In this document: in pieces, positions 27,101-36,171 of the stretch
Numbering within the stretch: position 1 is the stretch's first letter
Layout of the letters: the number at the start of each line of letters is the position of its first letter
Assembly (NCBI RefSeq): GCF_964340395.1
Contig: NC_135549.1
Coordinates: 14,220,842 to 14,284,841, forward strand
Direction of reading: 5' to 3'
Source of the DNA: Glandiceps talaboti
Lineage: Eukaryota > Hemichordata > Enteropneusta > Spengelidae
Length of the DNA: 64,000 bases
Translations under genes and position numbers: made by a program
Notes under the pieces: generated by a model
What the model was told of the DNA's origin: nothing
The model's input: only the letters and a program-made list of their open reading frames with translations
Database searches by the model: none

Positions 27101-30100
27101 AACACTGAGGTCTTCATCTTCCCTCTTTCGAATTCCAGTATCATCCTCAGACATGTCAACTTCTTCCACATTTCCATTTTCTTTCCCATACCTTGATTCC
27201 CTGTCTTCTAATTCCCACGTCAAATCTTCCAGGCTGACATCAGTGACTTCCTGGCTATCTAGTTTTTTAAGTTGATGTGAATGCTGAGATGGGTCGTACT
27301 TGAAGATTTTCTTTTTGTCTTTTCTTCTTATATGAACAATGGGAAGAACACGGCCAAATTTACCAACCACCCAGTTCTGTATAAGTAACACAATAAAACT
27401 AAAAATTAACAAATTTACAATTGTAAATTCTACCAAATTCAAAAAATTAAATCAAAAAAATTTGCAAAGTAACATGAGGAATAGTGCGATTTGAAGACAT
27501 CATCGCCTCATGTGATCAAAACAACATGGTGGAATGCAGAGTACCATATAATGTCTTCTGCATACAGTACAGAAAGTGTGATCACATCAATGATTTAAAA
27601 AAAAAATCCTACCTACTCATCCTATTTTGAAATTGAACGTTATCAGAACCACACATTTTTTTTATATTTGGCCTTATTGTTGCTAGAAATTGATACTGTG
27701 GCGGTTATCACATCACTTGTATGGGTAAGCAGTAACATCCCTACAATTTCCCAATAAGACTTTACATTCTGCAGTCAACACATAAGCCATCACTGCTTTA
27801 AGACTATGAAGAGAGTTCCTTCTGCAGCTAACAAAATGAACAATAAAAGAAACCTTGACAATTGCTTGTTGAAGTATACTAAATCAAACAAAAGTGTATT
27901 TGCATGACTATTTGTGAATCATTTTGCCACAAAATTAAGGTTACAATTTCATCAAAAGGGTGCTCTGAAATGAACCCCTGTTACCTCACGGGGGAAAACT
28001 ACAGACACTTTATCACACTAGCTGCTTACAAACAACAATATTAGGGATATAATCACCAACCTTTTCACCAGGAATTGGGGTTCCAGGCACAGCTCCTTTC
28101 TTGACAAAATTGTGTACACCAGCTGCTGCTAAATTCTTCTCTAGTGTTGACTCAGTAACTTGTTCTGATGATTCTGCTAAAGCAGACTGTCTTTCTTTTT
28201 TCAATCTGTCAATCAAAAATATATAGGGTAAGTATACAGTAGTCAGTATATACAACTGTGTGATTCCAGGAAATGTTGTAAGGGGAAAAACATACAGGCT
28301 TTAATTAAATACATGCCTCAATCAAACATGAAGTATTACATGTAAGTGAAATTTTTAGAGACATTAATACATGGGTAAATTTCTCTTTACCACTCAGAAC
28401 TCTATAGGGCCAATTTTTTTCTCCAGGCTCAATTCTCTTGTAATTTAACATCTACCCATCATACAGAATCAGTGGAGTTTTGGAAATTCACTCTTCCTAT
28501 ATATGACCTAAACACCATCATCTCCAACCCAATGGGGTGCCCACCTGTCATCCCTTTCTCTGACCAATTTGTTGAATGTACATGGTAATTTGTCACTTTC
28601 ACTACATGGCATATTTGACCATCTGATGTAATTTTCTACCTGAGTTCAAGCTATTAATTACTGCATGTATTGACAGACATACAAATTCAAAATAAGGCAA
28701 CTAACGATAATTTTGAAATAATTAACAGTTAATAACAACCACAACATCAACTTCTACACTTGGTACTCAGATTTTCAAACTTAACCAAGTGAACAGTTTC
28801 GGCTACAATTTTATATTGGTTTTCTATTGGTTTAACTTACTCCAAACTTATACATTTGGTAGTATGTGCCCTGGACTACGGCTAATTCAGTGCCCTGAAC
28901 ATGGAAATATAGATGAAATCAAGTTCACCTACCTTGATATGAAGTCTTCCTTAGCTGTCTGAATAACCATCTGATGTCCTTTCCACTTGGTATTATTATA
29001 CACAGAAAAACCTACAAATAGGATATAAAAACAAATTACATTGGTTACTGGGGGTAGTGTGGTAAAACATGATTTCCTAATCAAAGTAAAAACCACTCCA
29101 TACTTTTTAATTTAAAATGAAATTAAAGTGTACCTGGCACTGTCATATATGCATTGCGAATGCTTTAAAACATGTTTTGTGTTTGTGCAATGCATATTTT
29201 TTCTGCAAAAACAGTAGTGCATTTGGCTTTTTGTGAAAGCTGACATTCTTTAGACTCGTCAGCTAGTACTTCATTTGTATATCTGCTCTCTATCATTTTT
29301 TTGTCACCTACACTTTTGTTTTCAAAGTTTCATAAAATCTTTTTACTAATGTATATACTATATTTATAACTTGTTATAAACAAATATATGCTAGCTAAGA
29401 TCAAAATGGTACATGTATAAGTTTGAACACCTGAATTACATCAGAATTGCAACAAAGCATTAAATGCCTACATTTAATGGCAAAATTTACTCCTTGTTCT
29501 TACAGTAAATATCACATAAATGCAAACTAACACTGTTCCTACATTTTAAAACATCCTTAATATCCATGTATGACAGTTGTAGCTAAATGTTAATTCATTC
29601 TGTACACAGAAAAGAGTTTCTTACATGTCCCAATATGAACAAGAAGAGATAGAAATCTTGCCAGAATGTTACAATATACTATAGATACAAGATACTATGG
29701 CTTCAACTTGTATACTGAATGTAATAGTACGGCAAAATTTATTTTCTACTTACACTTCTTGAGATCATTTTCTGTTGTCTTCATGCTGACATAGGCAAAT
29801 GTCTTTGCTGTCTCACCTAAGTAGAGTAAATAGAACATCAAAGAGTGAAAAATAAAACAGGTCATCAAATTCCTTCTCAAGAATCACTATCTCAATTGTC
29901 ATGTGTGATATTATTGTCATGTGTAATATTGTTTGTCACGTGTAATATTATTGTCTTTGACAAAACTAGATTTACATTTTGTACTATTCATATCTAGTGT
30001 ATGACCTCACACGTTATGTACAGTGTTCTCCCCAGACAGACTACAAAGAAGGTGGCTAATTTGCATAACAATCTTCATATCAGTAACATGGTAATTTACA

Positions 30101-30596
30101 TAATGATTTGCATAATGAGAATATTGGACTATTTGCATAACGTGTGCAACAGCTATCACTGTATCAGAAACATTCCCACCTTCTTGATTCTGATCATACA
30201 ATCATTTCTGGGTGGGTTGTGAAAGAAACTTACCATGCAACAGACTAGTATGCAGGAACCATAATTTTGAGATTACTGGACCATCAGACATGTATATAAA
30301 TGAAATAGTGATGATTGCCACATGGGAAATGTGCTAATTTATGTTGCTTACAATCCCTCTAATATATAGTACACTTGTAATTCATAGATTGGGGATTATC
30401 TAAGTTTTGAAGATGACAAATCATGCAGCCAATAATAAAATATTAGTGCGATCTGTGACTTACCTGTGTCATTTTTTCTGGATTTAATTTCAACTGACAG
30501 TACTTGACCGAATTTACCAAACTTCTCATTCAGATCATTTTCTTGTACTCTGTCAGATAATCCACCAATGTATAATCGCTTTTCTATATTTGCCAT
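9111..30596 (-). CDS. NOL8: Nucleolar protein 8 (NOL8), complete, 15 coding exons
   Basis: Coding exons (minus): 30464-30596, 29754-29816, 28933-29011, 28061-28205, 24119-27376, 23351-23458, 22956-23117, 22268-22346, 21240-21423, 20773-20853, 20190-20347, 19168-19333, 10363-10454, 9575-9657, 9111-9188. Phases match at all 14 junctions; 4869 nt encode 1622 residues. An N-terminal RRM (about 5-85) has RNP2 LYIGGL and RNP1-like KTFAYVSM. NOL8 marker blocks follow: TKWKGHQM, NWVVGKFGRVLP, IFKYDPS, LTWELE, then in the C-terminal half VFFGSDGED, LFDSDDD, RFEIKAQYEGKSGQK, RFKLDERFLDSDEE, LHFDPTKKDHEQYE, TFFFQESDPRL and a basic tail. NOL8 acts in the nucleolus in rRNA processing (family knowledge). 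It is about 450 residues longer than the human protein because of a triplicated acidic/basic block in the large exon. The start ATG has a good context (ACCATGG) six bases after an acceptor. Confidence 0.95.
9853..10206. mobile_element. Fold-back element family E (354 bp)
   Basis: Terminal inverted repeats: ACTACCAAACTAGAGAGATT with TTAGAGTTTCAA on the left, against TTGAAACTCTAAAG and TCTCTCTAGTTTGGTAGT on the right. No ORF. It lies in the NOL8 intron between the exons at 9575-9657 and 10363-10454. Confidence 0.85.
11499..11966. mobile_element. Fold-back element family B, long copy (468 bp)
   Basis: The termini CAATCTGATTAAAATCCGAT (left) and ATCGGATTTTAATCAGATTG (right) are exact inverts. 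Arms of about 130 bp continue with TTTTTGGCTGTTACGTTTAC against its inverse and GACACAATACCATA against TATGGTATTGTGTC. The 190-bp centre is not palindromic. The termini match those of the 162-bp copy at 36794-36955. It lies in the large NOL8 intron that also holds the TLR gene. Confidence 0.9.
13256..13553. mobile_element. Fold-back element family I (about 298 bp) with a poly-C loop
   Basis: The left arm TTATTTTATCACAAGCAGGA pairs with the right arm ending TCCTGCTTGAGATAAAATAA. Inner pairs are CTTCTTCAGT with ACTGAAGAAG, AATGTTTTC with GAAAACATT, and AATGACATCACA with TGTGATGTCATT. A run of about 17 C (around 13406) lies in the central loop. Confidence 0.8.
14640..17426 (+). CDS. Toll-like receptor, intronless coding region, nested in a NOL8 intron
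   Basis: A 928-residue type I membrane receptor. Signal peptide about residues 1-24; LRRNT-like start around C28/C38; some 20 leucine-rich repeats (for example LTNLIELDLSSNWI, LPQLKLLDLSRNNF). One LRRCT with HCSDC (about 663-705), without a second cysteine cluster, makes it the single-cysteine-cluster type common in deuterostomes. One transmembrane helix lies at about 716-741. The cytoplasmic TIR domain (about 776-915) has box 1 YDAFVCYN, box 2 LHERDFIPGM with the BB-loop proline, and box 3 FWEEL. TLRs sense microbial or endogenous ligands and signal through TIR adaptors such as MyD88 (family knowledge); the ligand cannot be predicted. An acceptor CTTTCCAG at 14622-14629, ten bases before the ATG, implies a 5' UTR intron. 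An AATAAA lies at 18341-18346. Confidence 0.95.
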   Translation: MAKHFIFSILFGMYMVFCFKSCSSEPVCKVYSYTKVDCANRNFKHVPPKLPSTATHLDISSNVITSLPSHSFEMLTNLIELDLSSNWIAQLSSDSLTGLSLLETLDLRSNRLFTIPDRTFSSLKNLNSLNISVNLLVNLSPLTFHGLSNLQTLELGSNFISELSDDAFQYLTNLKHLYMESNMLSCFPYKALLRLTNIEVIFFDLNVNLGNCSAIKLQGLRKLRHLSLSSCGMHDDSLLTFEPGDAPLQELDLTYNDIKGIASGTFTKIRNIPALYLARNTMTADTIETSLYDFQESDIKVLSLDGQVEPMLVITNTTFKGLETTLLEELYFPSNDLLNLPDGVFQWLPQLKLLDLSRNNFNSLSRRVFAGLHNLTTLRMEVNHFQNITELLQSLYELPSLQELFLLDNQLKGEIPAKSFAKLGSLRQLDLSYNTLTLNSDSFNNLSQLQTLDLSQNSLAYLPHKVFSDLVSLKSLNLKGNELKDNDFVYTNHPFDNLARVTTLKLSNPRIQFLHLEDLQSLQVLNIFGSDYQMEFCYDDLNFNDLSKANLSNLAELYIHTMCITTVSGSGVTDMFPSMRVLFMKDVPLHDKTTNDFSTFLGTFENLQEIYLKYCEVRLFEMIPYTLSKLHTLDLSHNSISHITSKQIQSHPHLRFLNIQNNLFHCSDCKMKDFVEWMKTDDVIQLKNAQQYSCASPISKDGTLLYNLAFGLECNLIFMVAIPVSAALIFLALCISLCIYFRWRIRYLIFQIKLKFGGYEPLPNEESAERQPLDKQYDAFVCYNKNDRSWVMQQLVPNLEKIDPPNFKLCLHERDFIPGMDNFENILESIEKSHKTMLILSPGFAQSEWCYFEMRMALDKLFTGNRDVLLLVMLEDIPDDKLPRVLRTIFLTRKYIKWPENESGRQLFWEELKVALRSDNKVNRVTDI
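17586..17730. repeat. 23-bp tandem repeat in the TLR 3' region, 6 units
   Basis: The unit TTCCAAATATGGGCATCACT plus TGA repeats six times with a few substitutions, starting 160 bases after the TLR stop codon. It probably lies in the 3' UTR. Confidence 0.9.
18341..18346 (+). terminator. Candidate polyadenylation signal for the TLR gene
   Basis: An AATAAA hexamer about 915 bases after the stop codon, on the TLR strand. It is only a candidate; no cleavage-site element was checked. Confidence 0.35.
19790..20072 (-). mobile_element. tRNA-derived SINE
   Basis: On the minus strand, TGGCCGAGCAGTTAGCAC (A box, about 20041-20058) and GGTTCAAACC (B box, 20004-20013) are spaced as in an RNA polymerase III type 2 promoter. 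They lie in a tRNA Leu/Ser-like head. A body with CAGGGTATTCTGGTTCCTCC and CACTAGGGCGC follows, then a 3' end of ATTATTATTA-type repeats. The head does not fold as a full tRNA and the body is non-tRNA, so it is a SINE, not a tRNA gene. It sits in a NOL8 intron in the same orientation as NOL8. Confidence 0.8.
21582..21941. mobile_element. Fold-back element family C, full copy (360 bp)
   Basis: The left end GTTAAAGTGGCCATATTGGA and the right end ending CCATATGGCCACTTTAAC are inverted. Pairing continues through AAAACAATTTTATCATG, CTTGAAAAATCA and TGTGTTTGT blocks into a TA-rich centre around TATTATACGTACAATAA. It lies in a NOL8 intron. A second, left-truncated copy is at 45371-45660. Confidence 0.9.
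22530..22595. repeat. Small direct duplication
   Basis: TTGTACCAGTGCTATCAG occurs twice about 38 bases apart, in a NOL8 intron. Confidence 0.6.
23690..23860. repeat. Degenerate tandem repeat, about 60-bp unit
   Basis: AACTGATGACATAAACATCC, CACTTT and GATGTACAACTA blocks recur about three times in the NOL8 intron between the exons at 23351-23458 and 24119-27376. Confidence 0.7.
24600..26990 (-). repeat. Coding tandem triplication inside NOL8 large exon (about 852 and 789-bp periods)
   Basis: Three long, nearly identical blocks each begin with ESDxLILDxT...DVxMVTETxCEDVxRQT, run through KFYDFKDDFFAREEDLLDRL and GKDSDVESCGSADTD, and end in KTLEKTTK/EKLxESDV. KFYDF starts at about 26842, 25990 and 25201. 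The middle unit lacks about 21 residues (63 nt) near its end that are present in unit 1. Frame is preserved in all units. The low divergence suggests recent duplication or ongoing gene conversion. Confidence 0.9.
27606..27680. repeat. Dispersed repeat fragment (copy of 50190-50275)
   Basis: CCTACCTACTCATCCTATTT, then GAAATTGAACGTTATCAGAA and CCACACATTTTTTTTATATT, is clearly related to 50190-50275. It is a fragment of an unidentified interspersed family. It lies in a NOL8 intron. Confidence 0.65.
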
Positions 30597-30671
30597 GGTG
30601 ATCTAAAAACAAAAAATATCACATTTTAAAATTCTATCTCTCAGTATAATTTTTGTTAACTACATGAAACC

Positions 30672-30927
30672 ATAGACAGTGGAGGGCTTGTCTGGATTGT
30701 AACATGGTCTATAACTAAACCAGAGTGGAGGTGTAAATCATAACGATATCATATAGGAACTAGACTAGTGTAGTGGAGGGGATACCAGGAAGTTAATCCA
30801 TTTATGAGCTAGGTGATAAAGGGATCCCAACAGACATTATTTCAAACACAGACAAGCTTTGTTGTCTGTACTTCAAAGGATATGCCTTGATATATGTTGA
30901 GCGTCCTTTTCCCCTCCACTGTCTATA
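30672..30927. mobile_element. Fold-back or TIR element family G (256 bp)
   Basis: The ends ATAGACAGTGGAGGG and CCCTCCACTGTCTAT are inverted repeats. The interior shares a block with the fragment at 3114-3165. It lies in the first NOL8 intron, about 75 bases upstream of the start-codon exon. Confidence 0.75.
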
Positions 30928-31482
30928 ACAAAATATCAGTCTGTATTGATGGCTGAAGACAGACTCAGTACTACTTAACTATTGACAAAGTCATTTATTT
31001 GAGGAACTCTCCTTCACTAAGTCATGTTTCAATCGACAAATTTTTAATAACAGACTGATTCTAACTCAATAAGTGCCAGAATTAAATCTCTAGTATTTCA
31101 TTTACAAGCAGTCTTGTTTATTGACTGAATCTGTGACTATAGGGCACTCAAATATTGTGAAAGGGTTTAGCCAAGTCACAGATTCAGCCAAGCAATGTAC
31201 TATGGTTTAATGATTTCCCACAACTACAGATCCTTGGGACTTCATGGGTTTTATGCAATGGGAAACAGCCGTGTCCAAATAAATTATATACTAATGTACG
31301 CATAGTAGTGTACAATATCTTAGATACTAGAGAGAACAAGACAAGAATTGTTCTGTACCTTGGTATTTTATTTGCACACAATGTAGGTCAAGCAATTCAT
31401 AAAATTAAACCGCTATAGAGTAGACACTTGACATTATTCAGATGTGTACTACACTCTCAAGAATTAAAGATGCATGGTGGTC

Positions 31483-31869
31483 TTACATTGTATATAAACC
31501 AAATGGGGGTTGGGTGCCATTAGAGGGTAATTTATAAAATGGGGTATTGGGCAAGTGTTCTGGAAGGCTGGTATTTTTAGTAAAACACACACTGGTATTT
31601 TGTGAAACATACTCTGGGAGTTTATACATCCATACAATATTAGTACAATTTGTAAATTGAACTGCCAAGTTGTGAAACTTTCCTTCTTCCTCTCGGTAAA
31701 CTGCACCACCACATACATAATAGTCCCCAACCTTACAGTTACTGGTTTCAAGTGAGAATGTACCTCGATTGTTATAGAAACTAAACTTATAGTTATACAG
31801 AATTGTGTCGTTGGGCCTTTTAAACCTCGGAGTTGGAAGCATGGCGAGGTACACCCATATCCCTTGCAC
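31483..31869 (-). CDS. Hypothetical 128-codon ORF in NOL8 intron 1
   Basis: An uninterrupted frame on the NOL8 strand with protein-like composition: six cysteines, several NxS/T sites, and a stretch FSLETSNCKVGDYYVCGG that loosely recalls the last strands of an Ig-like domain. No signal peptide and no clear splice sites joining it to another exon. It may be a relic of a retrocopied extracellular protein or chance. I do not recognise it. Confidence 0.25.
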   Translation of the reverse strand: MQGIWVYLAMLPTPRFKRPNDTILYNYKFSFYNNRGTFSLETSNCKVGDYYVCGGAVYREEEGKFHNLAVQFTNCTNIVWMYKLPEYVSQNTSVCFTKNTSLPEHLPNTPFYKLPSNGTQPPFGLYTM

Positions 31870-31991
31870 TATATAATTCCTCTTTCGCCTTCATCACTTT
31901 TTGGTATACAGGTGGCAAAAGCTGTTAATCTTTTCCCTTCAAATACATTAACTTAGTACGTATAATAACAGACTAAGCTTAAAATATCTAC

Positions 31992-32075
31992 CTTCTTCGA
32001 TAACACACGTGGTGTCCGCTATCCCCTAGGAAGCAGCCATATTGTAAACTTCGCCGAGAGCGACGCCCTCTACGC
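31992..32075 (-). other. Probable non-coding first exon of NOL8, with a mini uORF
   Basis: Read on the minus strand, GATAGCGGACACCACGTGTG leads to CGAAGAAG and a donor GTAGATAT at 31990-31991. The acceptor for the start-codon exon is at 30603-30604. The uORF at 32026-32040 reads ATGGCTGCTTCCTAG (MAAS, stop). The right boundary, the transcription start, is a guess. The sequence is locally GC-rich compared with its surroundings, which fits a promoter-proximal exon. Confidence 0.55.
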
Positions 32076-32079
32076 TCAT

Positions 32080-33500
32080 ACAACAACATACATCTCCTTT
32101 CGTTCTTTGAAGTTGAACGTGTATTCCGAACCGTAGAATGACAAGTTTTTTTCATGCTCTCATCGGAACCCCCTAAATGGTTTGGCGGTTGGTTGATAGA
32201 AAATTTTTTTCAAGAAACAGTCGCCCTGCCCAACTTTCAAATCACAACTAGAATAATGCTTCTGTAGCCTAGGCTTCTCTTTGATTGCTATTATTCTTCC
32301 AAAATATATTTCTACCCATGGGATACGGGAATGTAATAGTGTACCATACTTTACTTGTCTATAATGTTATTTTTGGCCAAGAAACATTCCAAAATTTTCT
32401 CTACATTACAGATTTTCTACTCTCTGTTGACATGACTATTTTATACTTCAACAGATGATCATTCCCTGCATGAAACTCTGTCCAAAGTAACAAACATTCT
32501 TCACTGACATGTATACACAACATTCTACAGAGACTTTGTTCAAAGTTTGGTCATATGTTTAATTAATAACAAGAACATGATAGTAAGCAGCAACATCGAA
32601 AAAAATCACTGAAAACAGTGAAATAACAAATTGGAATATTTGGTATCCGACAGTATATACTACCACACTGAAAACTTTGTCAACTGTATCAGCCTTAGAC
32701 TTTTACGGTAGAATGTGCCTTGGGAACAATTCCCTTAAAAATTAAAGTTATCTAAATCTTTAATAAAAAAAATGAACGTAGCCATATGAAAGCTTGTTCC
32801 TGTTTTTTTCCCAACATAGTATTAAAGATTCCCCATCTTGCTTTCAAGCAAATCAAAAATCATTTATTTTCCCCCCTTTTGTATTTAGCAGCCATATTGG
32901 ATTAAATGGCTTGATTTTGATGCATTTTTGTCCAAATGATGCCAGATTTATTTCTTCTTGATTTTAAATGTGAATGGATTTGAGTTTTCTAGACAAAAGT
33001 AACAACAAAAGTCTAAGACACATTCTATTTCAGATAAAAACAAATAACAAAATATCATTACATGACATTTCACAACAGAAGTTTCTGCTTCGTTTCCAGA
33101 TTTTAGGTTTCATGATGACTTTGAGCTTCAAAGGAATGAAAATGCTGTGCTTACAAATTACAACCTATAACCCAATTGATAAACCATACTTCATATAGTC
33201 AGTACTTTTAAAGTAACGAAAAAATACAAAATGAACAATAATGTTTCAGAGTGAAAACAATCTTGTCTCTCAAATAACTCTCATAATTGTAATAATCCTA
33301 GGGTGCATTAACGTCAAGTGTTTCATTCACAAGTCCAGAAGTTTTTCAACTAAAACCCAAAATGTGGCAAGCCCAGAAAGTGTACAAATAATAAAATATA
33401 CTTGTACTGGTAACACAATACAGCAGATAAATAACAGAAACAAATAAGAAAATAACAATAAATATCTTTTGATCTAGTCTATTAAACTGAAAGGTTTTAC
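32080..33500. other. Intergenic region between the NOL8 promoter and the TRIM gene
   Basis: AT-rich; the open frames at 32974-33198 and 33241-33447 look random. The first 100-200 bases should hold the NOL8 promoter. No TATA box was obvious. Confidence 0.4.
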
Positions 33501-33582
33501 AGTAAAATTGTCAACTTTCTTTCAAAAAACAATATAAAGTGACAGAAAGCGTCAAACAGATGGACAAACAGCCAAATGGACA

Positions 33583-33585
<3 letters not shown>

Positions 33586-33641
<56 letters not shown>

Positions 33642-33650
33642 ACACACAGA
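33586..33650. repeat. (CA)n microsatellite
   Basis: About 27 CA units with one interruption (CATA), just downstream of the TRIM stop codon. Confidence 0.95.
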
Positions 33651-33714
33651 TAGGTTGACACAGACAGGAAGACATGAGATGGCTCTCTTTTGTCATGAAA
33701 TCAAAGAAATCGTT

Positions 33715-35058
33715 TCACATCATTCTAGGAGTACGAGATGAAGGCCATTTGCTCTCTTTCTTTCTCTCCACTGCACCTAGCTGACACTCAGAATCTGAGA
33801 TTTCTCTATCAGTAATTGTAAAATCACCACTCCCAGTTGTGTTGAATGCAGCACCATGACAACCATGTCCAGAGACTCCAAACTTCTGGGAATACTGAAC
33901 ACTCCCTTGATGTGGATGAAGTCTTTCATCTTCCCCAGAATAATAACTCTTCTTTTCATCATCAGTGTTTCCATCAAAAGATTGCTTGACTGGCGGTTTT
34001 GGCCATTTGAATGGTGTTTTCTTCTCTGGCTTCATATTCAACCTCTCGATAGAACTTTCCAGTTCTTTCAGCTCCACAGGGTTAGGTTCTGGTAGACAAT
34101 TTTTGAACCTCTTTTCATCAAACTTTGGTAAGAAGCTTGTTGCCATGTACAACTGACATAATCTTTCCATAATTTCTTTCTTGTACACCAATATTTCACT
34201 TGCGTTGTTACCATTTCTGACCATTTTATCAGCAAAATCACAGCAGTGGTTGATCAGACTCTCCCCCACATACATACTATGTTTCTCAACTTGCAAGTAC
34301 TTTTGCTTCTGATAACAACTTTCTTGGATTTTCAGTACCAATGATTCTTCATACTTTTCTAACTCATGATGTAACTTATCAAATGTACTCTGGATTTCTC
34401 TAATCTTTACCTGTTTTTCTTTCTGTAGTATCTCTGACACAGTTTCAATGTCTCTGGCAGTTTTTTGCAAGGAATCAATTTGATGCTTACACTTCTCAGT
34501 GGCTTCCTTGATGTCACTAGCTGCGTCCCCACTGCAGTCTTCTATGCCAAACACAACATGCTTGTCATGGGCTGACTGACAGTCTTGACAGAGAAGCTCA
34601 TCACATATTTGACAGAATGACTCACATGACTGGTAATGTTCAGAACACTTTAATGTACACTTATTAGTCTGGTTTCTGCCCAGGCTGTCATGAGCTACAA
34701 AGCTGTGGAGTGGGTTGTTGTATTTGTGTGTGACCTCACAGTTGCTGCACAGCTTCAAAGCACAATCAAAACATTCATAAATGGGTGGCTTTTTCTTACA
34801 ATCTTGGCACAATGTTACATCCTTGGATTTCACCACAGTGTTGTTTTTCAGCGCTCTCAATCCACCATCTGGTATAACAGTCTTGTGATCACAGACTGGA
34901 CAAATAATTTCCCTTTTCCCCTCAGTACTTACACACTCTTTCAAGCATGACAAGCAGAAAGTATGGAGGCAGGACAGTAGTTTGGGAATTCTGAAACTGC
35001 CAAAGCATATACCACACAACTGTTCAATGGTAGCGGGTGTCTTGAAACAGATGGCCAT
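33715..35058 (-). CDS. TRIM-family protein: RING, two B-boxes, coiled coil; intronless coding region
   Basis: 447 residues from ATG 35058. The ATG has a Kozak-like context and lies six bases after an AG acceptor (35065-35066), so the in-frame upstream ATG at 35073 is intronic. RING residues 15-56: CGIC, CLHTFC, LSC and CPVC, with the usual C3HC4 spacing. B-box 1 about 82-118 (LCQDC, YECFDC, LCSNCE, TH); B-box 2 about 131-170 (CSEH, CQICDELLCQDC, SAHDKH). A coiled coil follows (about 180-300). The C-terminal 120 residues are polar, with no NHL, filamin or PRY-SPRY domain. TRIMs are usually E3 ubiquitin ligases (family knowledge); the substrate is unknown. It ends at TGA 33715-33717, before a CA repeat. 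It sits between NOL8 and CENPP, head to head with CENPP. Confidence 0.9.
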   Translation of the reverse strand: MAICFKTPATIEQLCGICFGSFRIPKLLSCLHTFCLSCLKECVSTEGKREIICPVCDHKTVIPDGGLRALKNNTVVKSKDVTLCQDCKKKPPIYECFDCALKLCSNCEVTHKYNNPLHSFVAHDSLGRNQTNKCTLKCSEHYQSCESFCQICDELLCQDCQSAHDKHVVFGIEDCSGDAASDIKEATEKCKHQIDSLQKTARDIETVSEILQKEKQVKIREIQSTFDKLHHELEKYEESLVLKIQESCYQKQKYLQVEKHSMYVGESLINHCCDFADKMVRNGNNASEILVYKKEIMERLCQLYMATSFLPKFDEKRFKNCLPEPNPVELKELESSIERLNMKPEKKTPFKWPKPPVKQSFDGNTDDEKKSYYSGEDERLHPHQGSVQYSQKFGVSGHGCHGAAFNTTGSGDFTITDREISDSECQLGAVERKKESKWPSSRTPRMM

Positions 35059-35792
35059 GGTGGTCTGAAACAATCCAACAAATCAAGGGTTACCCAATAT
35101 GGTTTTTGATATGCTTTTTCTCTTTCTTTTTAAGTTGCATGTTTCTTCTCAAAGATGTTGTAATTGTCTGGAACAGTGAGTTATAAGATAAAAAGTGTAT
35201 GAATATTTGGTGTTGTACAATATGAAATGACAAAACTCAAAACTTTAATCAATGAATGGCATCCATCTATATTTCTTTTAACAAACAATGTGACTGGGTG
35301 TGCGTCCTACATCTAAGATTAGGCAATGCACTCTTTTTCTTGTCCATGGGCAATGTAATGACTACAAATAAGGCCAAAATGTTCCCCAAATCAAATGAAT
35401 CAATTTTTTTTAAGGTGGAAATAATCCATAAAGACATTTGTGTGATGTCATCACATTTTCCTGATATACTATGATGTATGACGCAATTTTTAAAAGTTAT
35501 AATCCGTCTGCAAGTTTTATTATTGCGTATGGATCTCCAGGCCCAGGGTCACGAATGTCCCTGTTAAATGCCAGACATATATAAAATACAAGTACATTTT
35601 GTAGTTACACACATTAGAGTGAAAGTGACGTAATCTAGAACTTTAATAGAAGCATTGTTTCCAAGAAAGTGATTTCGTCAGTTTGACTTATCTAGTAAAT
35701 ATAGAGCTAATATATTACTGTATTACTCGGCTGTAGATGTAATGCTCATACTGCCAAGATAACTGGACAAACTTTCCGACATCAACTCTTAC

Positions 35793-35900
35793 CTTTCTTG
35801 AAACAATGATGTCTTCACTTGAAATGGAAGTGACTGCGTTCACGCACATGTGAAACAACCGCCACGCCTCGCATCTGTGAGCAAAATGAGTGCGCCCTCA
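35793..35900 (-). other. Probable 5' UTR exon of the TRIM gene
   Basis: On the minus strand, ATTGTTTCAAGAAAG is followed by a donor GTAAGAGT at 35785-35792, which can join the acceptor at 35065-35066. The right boundary is estimated. Confidence 0.5.
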
Positions 35901-36171
35901 CACTTCACACTTCAACTTTGCAGCTTCGAGCATTTCGATTCCCCAAAACTCTGACCATTTACAGGATTTAGTCTGTATATATTGTTTCTATTTTAGTGGA
36001 CTGAAAATGAACAATCCAAACTGGGTAAAAAGAGGAGAAAGGCCTCAATCGATTACATTATCACTGGAGGATTGACATAACAAACACACACACGCATTAC
36101 AAATTTTAATGGCGGACAGTTTGAAACGTTAGTCGTCGACTAAAATAGTGAAAATCTTGCAGATTGGTGAC
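35850..36171. promoter_or_regulatory. Presumed shared (bidirectional) promoter region of TRIM and CENPP
   Basis: The inferred TRIM 5' exon and the CENPP start codon face away from each other with about 300-380 bases between them. The stretch is locally less AT-rich (CACGCACATG, CGCCACGCCTCGCATC). It also contains a 7-codon uORF on the CENPP side at 36109-36132. No TATA box was seen. Confidence 0.45.
36109..36132 (+). promoter_or_regulatory. Upstream ORF in the CENPP leader
   Basis: ATGGCGGACAGTTTGAAACG then TTAG: seven codons and a stop, in an AATGGCGG context, 40 bases before the CENPP start. It is translated only if the transcript starts upstream of 36109. Confidence 0.4.

Noticed and set aside
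35043-35073. Start of the TRIM protein at the upstream ATG (35073)
   Set aside because: That ATG lies before a TTTCAG acceptor at 35065-35069, in the intron; ATG 35058 directly follows the acceptor in ACCACCATGG.
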